Of a stretch of DNA of 7,756 bases, positions 1 to 6,368 are shown piece after piece. This DNA is from Candidatus Binatia bacterium (GTDB taxonomy: Bacteria > Desulfobacterota_B > Binatia > UBA9968), in NCBI GenBank assembly GCA_025922795.1, contig JAICHC010000111.1, positions 1 through 7,756 of the forward strand, written 5' to 3'. The position numbers were made by a program, and so were the translations under genes. The notes under the pieces are model-generated. The model did not search any database and had not been told where the DNA came from. It saw only the letters and a program-made list of their open reading frames with translations. Numbering within the stretch: position 1 is the first letter of the stretch; each line of letters starts with the position of its first letter.

Positions 1-498
1 CGGTCGCTGCGCAGTGTGTCCCTCGATGTCGGGCGCTGCCTTTCGCTCCTTGCGATGTCCGCGCCGCAGGGAGTATTTCTGGAGCTGGGCAGCAGCGGCG
101 GATATTCCACCCTGTGGCTGTCGCTGGCCGCTCGTGCGCGAAGGGTGATGTTGACGACGGTCGAGGTCGATGAAAAGAAAGTCGCTTTAGCCCGAGAGAA
201 CATCTCCCGCGCCGGAGCGGAAGGTTCGGTCCAAGCCGTTCATGGCGATGCTCTCGACTACACCACCCGTTTTGAGGAGATCGCGTTTTGCTTCTCCGAT
301 CTTCAACCCCCGGAGCTCAACGCCAAGATCTACGAGAAAGCCGTCCCCCGTCTCGTGCCCGGTGGATTGCTCGTCATCGATAACGTAACTTCTCCCCGTC
401 TCCAGACGGAGCTTTTGGACCGCGCCGAAAATGATCCGCGAGTAGACTGCGTGCTCTTGCCGTTTCCAAAAGGTGATCTCATCTGCCGGAGGATTTAA
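1..498 (+). CDS. SAM-dependent O-methyltransferase-like protein, 5'-truncated by the window
   Basis: Reading frame 1 is open from the first base to a TAA at 496-498, giving 165 residues. An internal GTG at position 16 is probably not the true start, because the frame runs upstream and family members are usually around 200-220 residues. The fold is a class I Rossmann methyltransferase. Motif I is FLELGSSGGYSTLW (visible residues 26-39), followed by the acidic TVEVDEKK strand end that would hold the SAM ribose, then HGDAL, and a late LVPGGLLVIDNV strand typical of the catechol-O-methyltransferase/YrrM-like group. The usual FIDA(D/E)K metal-site segment of that group reads FSDLQP here, so metal dependence and substrate are uncertain. 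It transfers a methyl group from SAM, probably to a small hydroxylated molecule in the cytoplasm; this is inferred from family only. It lies 157 bases before the Rieske gene in the same direction. Family confidence is good, substrate unknown. Confidence 0.8.
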   Translation, partial: RSLRSVSLDVGRCLSLLAMSAPQGVFLELGSSGGYSTLWLSLAARARRVMLTTVEVDEKKVALARENISRAGAEGSVQAVHGDALDYTTRFEEIAFCFSDLQPPELNAKIYEKAVPRLVPGGLLVIDNVTSPRLQTELLDRAENDPRVDCVLLPFPKGDLICRRI

Positions 499-590
499 CT
501 CTGTTTGCCGGTGCCGTAATGCCTACCCTCATCATTAACCGTCCGGGGAAACCGATGAGCGAGTTCCAAGCGGTTAAAGAGGGATGGATC

Positions 591-619
591 GTTGAACGGT
601 TGAACCTGTAACGTTGAAC
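591..619. repeat. Three GTTGAAC heptamers before the Rieske gene
   Basis: GTTGAAC occurs exactly at 591-597, 599-605 and 613-619, so three copies fall within 29 bases, 37 bases before the oxygenase start. Related short repeats lie in two later spacers (3004-3056 and 3443-3463). The function is unknown; it may be an intergenic repeat family of this lineage or a binding-site cluster. Confidence 0.5.
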
Positions 620-643
620 CGCGCCAAGGGGCGCCGCCTTCGA

Positions 644-650
644 GAAGGAG
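644..650 (+). promoter_or_regulatory. Shine-Dalgarno site of the Rieske oxygenase gene
   Basis: GAAGGAG sits 5 bases before the ATG at 656. It decides the start in favour of that ATG over the in-frame TTG at 614, which has no comparable site and would add 14 basic residues that do not look like the family N-terminus. Confidence 0.8.
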
Positions 651-655
651 CAGAG

Positions 656-1825
656 ATGCTGACACCGGAAGAAAATGAGATGTTGACGCGCGTTGGTCCT
701 GGAACGCCGGCGGGAGAATTGCTGCGCCGCTACTGGCATCCGGTCGCTATCGCGGCGGAATTACCTGAAGACAATCCGGTGAAGTTTGTCAGGATCCTCT
801 GCGAAGATCTGGTGTTGTTTCAGACCAAAACCGGAGAACTGGGTCTCCTGGATGATCGATGTTCGCATCGCGGCGTGTCTCTATCTTATGGCAGAGTCGA
901 GGAACGAGGCATTGCCTGCGCCTATCATGGTTGGCTCTACGATATTCAGGGTAATTGTCTTGAAACCCCGGCCGAGCCGGCGGATAGCAATTTTTGCCGG
1001 ACTGTAAAGCACAAAGCTTATCCGGTTCAAAAATTGGCGGGGCTTTACTGGGCTTACCTCGGACCTCAGCCGGCGCCGGCGATTCCAAAGTACGATGTCT
1101 GGGCGCGCACCGATGGCTGGCACTGGTTGCGCGTGTTGCCGCAACTGGACTGCAACTGGCTGCAGGCGATGGAAAACTCCGTCGACACAGCCCACTTGCA
1201 TATTCTGCATCAAGAGCTTGTCACCGACGGCTTTAAAGTTGAGAGCACGACCCGTGGCACCATCGACAACTTGATAAAGTTCGAGGTCGAGGAATTCGGT
1301 CACGGCCTACTCAAGCGACGGTTTTTCAAGGATGGCAAAGTGGAGGAGCATCCGCTGCTGTTTCCGACCGTCTTGCGGCAGGCCAATCGCACACAGATTC
1401 GCGTGCCCATCGACGATACCCATACTTGGATCGTTTACGTCCACTTTGTGCCGGACTCAGCGGAGCCGCGGACGAACAAAGACGATGTGCCGGTGTACCA
1501 CCGCAAGCCCTTCAAGGATCCACCGGGCGTCCGTCATCCGTTCACCAGGTTTCGTCTCAACCAAGTGGATGCCCAAGATTTCATGGCGTGGGAAACCCAA
1601 GGGCCGATACTCGACCGCACTCGTGAACGGCTCGCGGCTTCGGACCGCGGCATTGTGATGTATCGGGACATGCTGCGGCGTGAGATTAAGAAAGTGGAAC
1701 AGGGCTTGGACCCGATGAATGTTTTTCGTGAGCCGAACCACGCGATCATCGATACCAAACTGGATGAATCCCTGCACGTGGGAAGAGCGGGCTCGGTTAC
1801 CTATCACGTGCCGCCAAAGCAGTGA
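656..1825 (+). CDS. Rieske [2Fe-2S] ring-hydroxylating oxygenase, alpha subunit (phthalate 4,5-dioxygenase type)
   Basis: The protein has 389 residues and starts MLTPEENEMLTRVGPGTPAG, as in phthalate dioxygenase-like oxygenases. The N-terminal Rieske domain binds the cluster through C69-S-H71 and C88-A-Y-H91 (C-x-H-x16-C-x2-H), followed by GWLYD. The catalytic domain carries the mononuclear iron motif D177-x2-H180-x4-H185 within ENSVDTAHLHILH. The late segment QDFMAWETQGPI, with D308, is the probable carboxylate iron ligand region. It should use electrons from a separate reductase to insert oxygen from O2 into an aromatic or similar substrate, by ring hydroxylation or O/N-demethylation. No ferredoxin or reductase gene is in the window, so the electron donor must be encoded elsewhere. 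The solute receptor gene follows 82 bases downstream on the same strand. All metal ligands are present, so the enzyme looks intact. The substrate cannot be told from sequence; phthalate itself is only one possibility. Confidence 0.93.
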   Translation: MLTPEENEMLTRVGPGTPAGELLRRYWHPVAIAAELPEDNPVKFVRILCEDLVLFQTKTGELGLLDDRCSHRGVSLSYGRVEERGIACAYHGWLYDIQGNCLETPAEPADSNFCRTVKHKAYPVQKLAGLYWAYLGPQPAPAIPKYDVWARTDGWHWLRVLPQLDCNWLQAMENSVDTAHLHILHQELVTDGFKVESTTRGTIDNLIKFEVEEFGHGLLKRRFFKDGKVEEHPLLFPTVLRQANRTQIRVPIDDTHTWIVYVHFVPDSAEPRTNKDDVPVYHRKPFKDPPGVRHPFTRFRLNQVDAQDFMAWETQGPILDRTRERLAASDRGIVMYRDMLRREIKKVEQGLDPMNVFREPNHAIIDTKLDESLHVGRAGSVTYHVPPKQ

Positions 1826-1907
1826 TTAGGTTACGCGGCCACCAAAAAAAACAATTTTGGAATGCGAGAATTAACCGCAAAGAGCGCACAGTTGACCGGA
1901 GGGTAAA
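1826..1907 (+). other. Spacer between oxygenase and receptor genes, with repeat remnants
   Basis: This 82-base spacer has an A-rich weak inverted repeat, CCAAAA (1842-1847) and TTTTGG (1855-1860). It also has a short CGCAAAGAGCGCA stretch (1876-1888) that resembles fragments of CGCAAAG-type intergenic repeats seen in many environmental genomes. GGAGGG at 1898-1903, 4 bases before the ATG, is the ribosome binding site of the receptor gene. No convincing terminator is seen, so cotranscription with the oxygenase is possible. Confidence 0.4.
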
Positions 1908-2951
1908 ATGAAACGCCTTAGCCGTTGGCTCGGATTCGGTTTTTGGACGCTTATCCTCTTGTTCCCGAAGGACGGCAGCACCCAGGCGCCTTATTACAAG
2001 GGGAAAACCATTAACGTCATCGAAGGAAACAGTCCGGGAGGTACCGCCGACTTAAGAACTAAAACGATCGTGTCGTTTCTGCAAAAGTACATTCCCGGAA
2101 ATCCGACGATCGTTACACAATATGTGCCGGGAGCCGGGGGCCGACAGGCGGCCAGCCAGGTATTTCGCGCGGCGGCGGACGGGCTCACCATCGGCGCCAC
2201 CTCGCCGGGGGTGCTCTCGAGCGCCGTCCTCGGCGCGCCCGGCGCCAACTACGATCCTTTCAAGTTTATCTATCTCGGGTCGCCTTTCAGCGAGAACAAT
2301 AATATGTTTGTGACCCGAAAAGCTCTCGGCCTCGACAGCTTGGAAAAGTTGCGCGCTGCTTCGGGGCTCAGAATCGGCGCCCAATCGGTGGGCCATGTAC
2401 AGTTCATTCGCGGACGGCTGATGGCGTGGCTTTTGGATCTCAAAGATCCGCGCTTTGTCGTCGGCTACTCAGGAACCGAGCTGGACATAGCTGTGGAGCG
2501 AGGGGAAGTCGATGCGCGAGCGGCAGCGCTGGACACGCGGGTGCTGTCAGAGTCCTACAGAAATACCGTCGATTTCCATGCCATAATCGAGATTCCCAAA
2601 GGACATCGTCCCCCGCAATTTGCCCATTTGCCTGAAATCGAAGCGTTTGTGCGGTCCGACATCGAACGCCGACTCATGGCCATGGCGCGGATTTTTTGGG
2701 GCGTCGGAACGCTCAAGTATCTGCCGCCGGGCACGCCGGAGAAATTCGCCGAGATACTCAGGCAAGCCTTTCGCGATTCTTACAAAGATCGCCAATTTCA
2801 CGAACAATACAAAAAGGTTCTTGGACTTTATCCGACGCCACTGATGCCGGAGGAACAGCAGAAACTTGTTGCGGAGCTGCCGCGGGATAGTGAGGTCATC
2901 AAAGTTTTCAAGACCATCGCTGGAATCGATCCCCTTCCACCACGCAAGTAA
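1908..2951 (+). CDS. Bug/TctC-family periplasmic solute-binding protein
   Basis: The protein has 347 residues. Its N-terminus is a signal peptide: basic KRLSR, a hydrophobic stretch over residues 7-19, and a likely cleavage after T25-Q26-A27. The mature start YYKGKTINVIEGNSPGGTAD is a variant of the Bug-family first strand and ligand loop, with PGG at 43-45 and D48. VPGAGGRQAA and ADGLTIG are further family hallmarks. Such proteins capture carboxylates or other small organic solutes in the periplasm and feed a tripartite tricarboxylate transporter (TctA/TctB) or act as sensors. Neither membrane component is encoded here, so this is an orphan receptor, as is common in the family. Its place directly after a Rieske oxygenase suggests that it may bind the substrate of that oxygenase or a related compound, which is an inference. 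Slightly longer than typical members (about 320-330 residues). Start supported by GGAGGG and by the signal peptide. Confidence 0.9.
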   Translation: MKRLSRWLGFGFWTLILLFPKDGSTQAPYYKGKTINVIEGNSPGGTADLRTKTIVSFLQKYIPGNPTIVTQYVPGAGGRQAASQVFRAAADGLTIGATSPGVLSSAVLGAPGANYDPFKFIYLGSPFSENNNMFVTRKALGLDSLEKLRAASGLRIGAQSVGHVQFIRGRLMAWLLDLKDPRFVVGYSGTELDIAVERGEVDARAAALDTRVLSESYRNTVDFHAIIEIPKGHRPPQFAHLPEIEAFVRSDIERRLMAMARIFWGVGTLKYLPPGTPEKFAEILRQAFRDSYKDRQFHEQYKKVLGLYPTPLMPEEQQKLVAELPRDSEVIKVFKTIAGIDPLPPRK

Positions 2952-3003
2952 GCAACCGGATACCAGCTTATCTTCTTGTCGGTAAAGCGAGAGTTTCTCT
3001 AAT

Positions 3004-3056
3004 CGATTGAAACTGTTTCGACGTGGAACGATTGGAACTTTGGCACGTTTGAAACT
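3004..3056. repeat. Degenerate CGATTGAAACT-type repeats before the Lin0512 gene
   Basis: Three 11-base units lie within 53 bases: CGATTGAAACT (3004-3014), CGATTGGAACT (3029-3039) and CGTTTGAAACT (3046-3056). They are separated by less similar but related sequence such as CGTGGAAC (3022-3029). They resemble the TTGAAC-like heptamers at 591-619 and 3443-3463. The block ends 25 bases before the next start codon. Role unknown. Confidence 0.5.
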
Positions 3057-3070
3057 GACTTGGTTTGCAT

Positions 3071-3076
3071 AGGAGG
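3071..3076 (+). promoter_or_regulatory. Shine-Dalgarno site of the Lin0512 gene
   Basis: A perfect AGGAGG lies 5 bases before the ATG at 3082. An in-frame GTG at 3076 overlaps this site and so cannot be the start; the ATG at 3082 is chosen. Confidence 0.85.
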
Positions 3077-3081
3077 TGCAT

Positions 3082-3426
3082 ATGGCTCTGGTACGGTGCG
3101 TCACGGAAATGGGGATGGGAGTGGATGTTCACGGATTGGACTACACCGCTGCCGCTAAACGCGCGGTGTTCGATGCGATTCATCACAGCAGTTTGGGATT
3201 TCCGCGGCTGATCGGCAAGACCGCCGACGATATGCGGGTCGATGTCACCATCGGCGTGCCGAAGCCCGAGGCGGTGGACAAGAAGGCCGTGCTGGAAACG
3301 TTGCCGCACGGCGGCGGGCACATCAACGTGGTCCAAGGCGGATTGCAGGTGCTTAATGAAAAAGGCGACGACGGTTGGCTGATCGCCAACGCCATCATCG
3401 TCGTCAGCCTGGACGACGGCAAATAG
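3082..3426 (+). CDS. Lin0512-family protein of unknown function
   Basis: The product has 114 residues, the normal size for the Lin0512 family (TIGR02058), a small cytosolic family with no established biochemical role known to me. Family hallmarks are EMGMGVDVHGLD (residues 9-20), the helix TAAAKRAVFDAIHHSSL (22-38), the strand VDVTIGVPKPEAVD (53-66) and the glycine-rich LPHGGGHINVVQGGL (74-88). There is no signal peptide or membrane segment. The conserved D15, H17 and D20 and the glycine-rich loop could form a ligand or metal site, which is speculation. It is codirectional with the oxygenase and receptor genes, 130 bases downstream of the receptor, and has its own very strong ribosome binding site. 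The gene looks intact. Confidence 0.85.
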   Translation: MALVRCVTEMGMGVDVHGLDYTAAAKRAVFDAIHHSSLGFPRLIGKTADDMRVDVTIGVPKPEAVDKKAVLETLPHGGGHINVVQGGLQVLNEKGDDGWLIANAIIVVSLDDGK

Positions 3427-3442
3427 CGGGCCGCAAGCGGCG

Positions 3443-3463
3443 GTTCGAAGTTCAAAGTTCGAA
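3443..3463. repeat. Perfect tandem of three GTTCRAA heptamers
   Basis: GTTCGAA (3443-3449), GTTCAAA (3450-3456) and GTTCGAA (3457-3463) abut without gaps. The outer copies contain the palindrome TTCGAA, so the block is also an inverted repeat. It begins 17 bases after the Lin0512 stop codon. Related units lie upstream of that gene and of the Rieske gene. Confidence 0.65.
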
Positions 3464-3714
3464 GTGATCTGCACGAAAAAAAACCCGAAGCGTATCACAA
3501 GGTGCTACGTCGCAGAGTTCGGAGTATGTCTGAACTTATTAAGAAGTTCCCGAATTCCGGAAGAGCGGAAGGTGCCTTTTTTGTTGACAGTCGCGGTTCT
3601 GGTTGCCCGCATCATGCAATCGTTGGTGCACGTATGCTTCGTTCAGAGAACCCCTGCCGCGCGGCGGTGTCCTGGGAAAACGTAAAAGCGCGCGGTGGTA
3701 ACCAACGGTATACC

Positions 3715-3794
3715 CCGACGGTAGCGAGCAGCAAAACCTGGATCCTGCTGAGCCCGTCGGAGTGAAAGCGCATAACCTCCTCGACATTTTGGAG
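3715..3794 (+). promoter_or_regulatory. Candidate structured leader of the persulfide dioxygenase gene
   Basis: CCGACGG (3715-3721) pairs with CCGTCGG (3754-3760), and inside it CAGCA (3729-3733) pairs with TGCTG (3746-3750) around a 12-base loop, giving a nested stem of 46 bases. No T-run follows, so it is not a standard intrinsic terminator. Downstream, CTCC (3777-3780) can pair with the Shine-Dalgarno GGAG (3791-3794) of the gene starting at 3802. The arrangement would suit an RNA leader that controls translation, or a DNA operator; neither is shown. Confidence 0.3.
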
Positions 3795-3801
3795 CCACCC
3801 C

Positions 3802-4899
3802 ATGTTCGCTAACGTTATTTTCCGGCAGTTGTTCGACGTTGCTTCGTCGACCTACACCTACGTGGTGGGCGACCCGCAAAGCCTCGAGGCCGTGATCATC
3901 GACACCGTCTTCGAGCAGCACTTCCGCGATCGCGCTCTCGTTGAGGAACTCGGGCTGAAGCTGTTCGCCGTGCTCGACACGCACTGCCACGCCGACCACG
4001 TGACCGGCGCGTGGTTGATGCAACAGGCGACCGGCTGCCGGATCGGCATTTCGAAGCGCTACGGCGACGCTGTGCAGGGGGCGGACCTGCGGTTCGATCG
4101 CGGCGACCAGGTCCCCATCGGCGAGCGCTATCTGGAAGTGCGCGCTACCCCCGGCCACACCGACGGATGCGTCACTTACGTGACCGACGACCACCGTATG
4201 GCGTTCACCGGCGACTGTCTGCTGATCCGCGGCGCCGGCCGCTGCGATTTCCAGCAGGGCAACGCCGGCACCCTGTACCGCTCGATCACCGAGCAGATCT
4301 TCAGCCTGCCGGACGACTGCCTGATCTTTCCCGGCCATGATTACAGCGGGCGCACCATGTCTTCGGTCGGCGAGGAGCGCGCGCATAATCCGCGCATCGG
4401 CGGGCAGGCCGACGAGCGCGACTTTGTCGGCTTCATGGAAAACCTAAATCTTCCGCACCCCAAGCAGATTGACGTCGCCGTGCCGGCGAACCTGCGCTGT
4501 GGCAAGCCACAGGACGAGAAAGTGCCACGGCCCGCAGACTGGGGTCCGGTGCGAAGGAGCTACGCGGGGCTGCTCGAGATCGACCCGGAGTGGGTCGCCG
4601 AGCACCTCGCGGAAGTCCACGTGCTCGACGTGCGCCAACCCGAAGAGCTGGCGGAGAAGCTGGGCCAGATCGCCACGGCCCAATGCGTCCCGTTGAACGA
4701 ATTGAAAGATCGCCTGTCCGAAATTCCCAGGGACAAGCCGGTGATTCCCGTGTGCCACGCGGGTATGCGTTCCGGCCAGGCCACGGTCATCCTACGAGAC
4801 GCCGGCTTTCCCCGGGTCGCCAACCTCCATGGCGGCATGCTTTTGTGGCAGCAGATGGGGCTGCCGGTTCGACGCGGCACAAGCCCTCTAGCGAAGTAG
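3802..4899 (+). CDS. Persulfide dioxygenase (ETHE1-like) fused to a C-terminal rhodanese domain
   Basis: The protein has 365 residues. Residues 1 to about 240 form a metallo-beta-lactamase fold of the ETHE1 type, with T60-HCHADH-66, PGH119TDG, TGD138 and FPGH179DY. By comparison with human ETHE1 the single iron is held by H63, H119 and D138. IRGAGRCDFQQG (142-153) is the glutathione-site signature, in which R147 matches human R163. Residues from about 265 to the end are a rhodanese domain with active loop C318-HAGMRS-324. The dioxygenase oxidises glutathione persulfide with O2 to sulfite and glutathione. The rhodanese domain moves sulfane sulfur between glutathione persulfide and sulfite/thiosulfate, so the fusion couples sulfide detoxification steps in the cytoplasm, as in known bacterial PRF proteins. 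The start is supported by GGAG at 3791-3794. Third codon positions are richer in G/C than in the upstream genes (25 of 30 in a sample), which may reflect a different origin. It converges with the flavin oxidase gene. Confidence 0.92.
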   Translation: MFANVIFRQLFDVASSTYTYVVGDPQSLEAVIIDTVFEQHFRDRALVEELGLKLFAVLDTHCHADHVTGAWLMQQATGCRIGISKRYGDAVQGADLRFDRGDQVPIGERYLEVRATPGHTDGCVTYVTDDHRMAFTGDCLLIRGAGRCDFQQGNAGTLYRSITEQIFSLPDDCLIFPGHDYSGRTMSSVGEERAHNPRIGGQADERDFVGFMENLNLPHPKQIDVAVPANLRCGKPQDEKVPRPADWGPVRRSYAGLLEIDPEWVAEHLAEVHVLDVRQPEELAEKLGQIATAQCVPLNELKDRLSEIPRDKPVIPVCHAGMRSGQATVILRDAGFPRVANLHGGMLLWQQMGLPVRRGTSPLAK

Positions 4900-5057
4900 A
4901 GAAATTCAGCTCGACAGCAGAGAGTGATCGCTAGCTAGTGAAATAGCATGATCAGCGATCTCCGGCAGCAACAGGGCGGATCGGACTCCTATCAGTTGGC
5001 CGCCTTATGCGCGATCGTGCGACCCCGGGGAAAAATTTTATCCTGCGGCAGGTGTTT

Positions 5058-5074
5058 CCCTGGAAAGACCAGGG
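5058..5074. terminator. Possible hairpin between convergent genes
   Basis: CCCTGG (5058-5063), a 5-base loop and CCAGGG (5069-5074) form a perfect 6-bp GC-rich stem in the 230-base gap between two genes transcribed toward each other. CCTGC-G-GCAGG (5042-5052) lies just before it. Neither strand has a T-run after the stem, so a factor-independent terminator is not well supported. A longer-range pair, GATCGCT (4926-4932) with AGCGATC (4954-4960), is also present. Nothing else is evident in the gap. Confidence 0.25.
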
Positions 5075-5129
5075 GTCCGTTCTGCTTGTGAGCGTCGCAT
5101 GCTGTCGGCAACCCTACTGCTTGCGCGAC

Positions 5130-6305
5130 TCACGTCTTGAATCTTTGAATGCTCAAACGACTGATATCGATCCTGCTTTCCCCGTCAACGGCGAGTTCCG
5201 CAATAACTTCACCAATAGCCGCCGAGTGTTTAAATCCATGGCCCGAACAAGGCGACGCAATTATGATTCGATCGCTATCAGGATGGACGTCGATAACGAA
5301 GTTTGCGTCCGGCGTTGTCGTGTAAAGACAAGTCACTGCCGATTCGCATTGATCAGAAAGCCCGGGCAACCGCCCTCGTATGTAGTCGGAGTACGCGGAT
5401 TGTTTTTCTGCGTCGCTGACGGCTCCAGCGACTTCATCGGGAGCTGTGACGACGTCGTACTGTTCACTCGCCATTTTAATCGTCTTGCCATCAAAGGAGG
5501 GAAAACCATAAAACCCGAAAACCGGGCCCTTCCCAAAGATCCAGATAAAAATCGGGAACTGTCCGGGTAAAAACTTCGATCGCGAATGATCCCGAATAAA
5601 AAACCAGTACATCACCTGACGATATACTTTGAAGAATCCGCGATAGGCAGGCGGCACAAATTCCGAAATCCAAGCGCCGGCGGTGACCACCACCTTCTCC
5701 GCCGCATAAACCGCGCGGCTGGTTCGAAGGGTTACTTCAGAGTTACCGTTGGGAGCAATAGACGTGACTTTTTCCTCGGTTTGGATGATCGCGCCGTATT
5801 TACGCGCGAGATCCAACTGCGCTTCGACACACAGTTCCGGACGCAAAAATCCGGTGCCGTATTCGAAGTATCCGCGCTCGTTTGTTACAGAGAACTGAGG
5901 GTAGCGCTTTTTAACAGCTTGTGTATCGAGGATCTCATGTCTGATGTTGAATTTTTGAGCGCAGCTCACTGCCTGATCCAAGAAGTTGCGCCGCCCATGC
6001 GTCACGGCCTCGCTTTGTTGGCTTTCGAGTGTGAGACCGCCGGTAATCGTGAGTAGCTCCGTTCCCGTTTCTTTCTCGATTTCACGGAATAACTCATACG
6101 AACGCAGCACTAAAGGCACATAATGTTCGCCTTCTCCGATCGCCTGGCGAATGATACGGCTCTCGCCGTGCGTCGAGCCGTAATGATGAGGCGGCGAGAA
6201 CTGGTCGATACCGAGGACCGTCTTACCGCGCTTGGCCAATTGGTAAATGGCCGCGCTTCCCATCGCACCCAAACCGACCACAATTGCGTCAAACTTGTCT
6301 TTCAC
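5130..6305 (-). CDS. FAD-dependent amino-acid/amine oxidase of the monomeric sarcosine oxidase / SolA family
   Basis: The protein has 391 residues, full family length. The start is GTG: an in-frame TAG lies directly before it and the flavin-binding fold begins at residue 6, so no other start fits. AAGG lies 10 bases upstream. Residues 8-34 form the FAD dinucleotide fold with G11-L-G13-A-M-G16. HGESRIIR (46-53) matches the flavin/substrate arginines of Bacillus monomeric sarcosine oxidase (MSOX R49/R52). C326 in AVTCLYTTTPD matches the cysteine that covalently holds FAD. K277 matches the oxygen-activating lysine and SGHGFK (354-359) the substrate carboxylate loop. The reaction should be O2-dependent oxidation of a secondary amine of an N-methyl or cyclic amino acid, yielding an imine and H2O2. 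MSOX H269 appears as E281 here, so the substrate probably differs from sarcosine. It is divergent from the cyclodeaminase-family gene and convergent with the persulfide dioxygenase gene. Confidence 0.9.
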   Translation of the reverse strand: MKDKFDAIVVGLGAMGSAAIYQLAKRGKTVLGIDQFSPPHHYGSTHGESRIIRQAIGEGEHYVPLVLRSYELFREIEKETGTELLTITGGLTLESQQSEAVTHGRRNFLDQAVSCAQKFNIRHEILDTQAVKKRYPQFSVTNERGYFEYGTGFLRPELCVEAQLDLARKYGAIIQTEEKVTSIAPNGNSEVTLRTSRAVYAAEKVVVTAGAWISEFVPPAYRGFFKVYRQVMYWFFIRDHSRSKFLPGQFPIFIWIFGKGPVFGFYGFPSFDGKTIKMASEQYDVVTAPDEVAGAVSDAEKQSAYSDYIRGRLPGLSDQCESAVTCLYTTTPDANFVIDVHPDSDRIIIASPCSGHGFKHSAAIGEVIAELAVDGESRIDISRLSIQRFKT

Positions 6306-6339
6306 CTACAAAAAACCTTAAGTCACCCAGCTACGGCAA

Positions 6340-6368
6340 GCTGTACAACGTGAGCACGTCGGGCTCAA
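6340..6368 (-). promoter_or_regulatory. Candidate sigma70-like promoter and operator of the flavin oxidase gene
   Basis: Read on the minus strand, TTGAGC (6368-6363) and TACAGC (6345-6340) are separated by 17 bases and would start RNA roughly 25-30 bases before the GTG. The boxes are imperfect, 4 and 3 of 6 matches to consensus. The palindrome ACGTG-AG-CACGT (6348-6359) sits inside the promoter spacer, where a bound repressor or MerR-like activator could act. No regulator gene is in the window. Confidence 0.27.

Larger units (their letters stand above)
3427..3801. other. 375-base spacer: repeats and structured leader, no convincing gene
   Basis: Directly after the Lin0512 stop codon is a tight inverted repeat GCCGC-aa-GCGGC (3430-3441), then the heptamer tandem at 3443-3463. 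Farther on are two short palindromes, TGGTAACCA (3696-3704) and GGTATACC (3707-3714), and a nested stem-loop at 3715-3760. A possible ribosome-site-masking pairing lies at 3777-3794. An 87-codon frame (3502-3765) shows no recognisable domain and no ribosome site, so it is not called. No complete sigma70 promoter was identified. Confidence 0.5.

Noticed and set aside
1842..1860. A-rich inverted repeat CCAAAA/TTTTGG as a terminator after the oxygenase gene
   Set aside because: The stem is short and AT-rich, and no T-run follows on the plus strand; it would be too weak for an intrinsic terminator.
591..3463. CRISPR array interpretation of the short repeats
   Set aside because: Units are only 7-11 bases, without regular spacers of 30-40 bases, and no cas gene is present.
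3584..3589. TTGACA hexamer as a -35 promoter box for the persulfide dioxygenase gene
   Set aside because: No acceptable -10 sequence lies 16-19 bases downstream (the region reads CCGCAT), so a promoter is not supported.
3502..3765. 87-codon frame in the spacer before the persulfide dioxygenase gene
   Set aside because: No ribosome site or recognisable motif, and it runs through the palindromes and the stem-loop; more likely non-coding.
3643..4386. 247-codon frame on the minus strand
   Set aside because: Antisense shadow of the persulfide dioxygenase gene caused by G/C-rich third positions.
5007..5570. 187-codon frame on the plus strand
   Set aside because: It lies mostly opposite the well-supported flavin oxidase gene, with no domain and no ribosome site; an antisense shadow.
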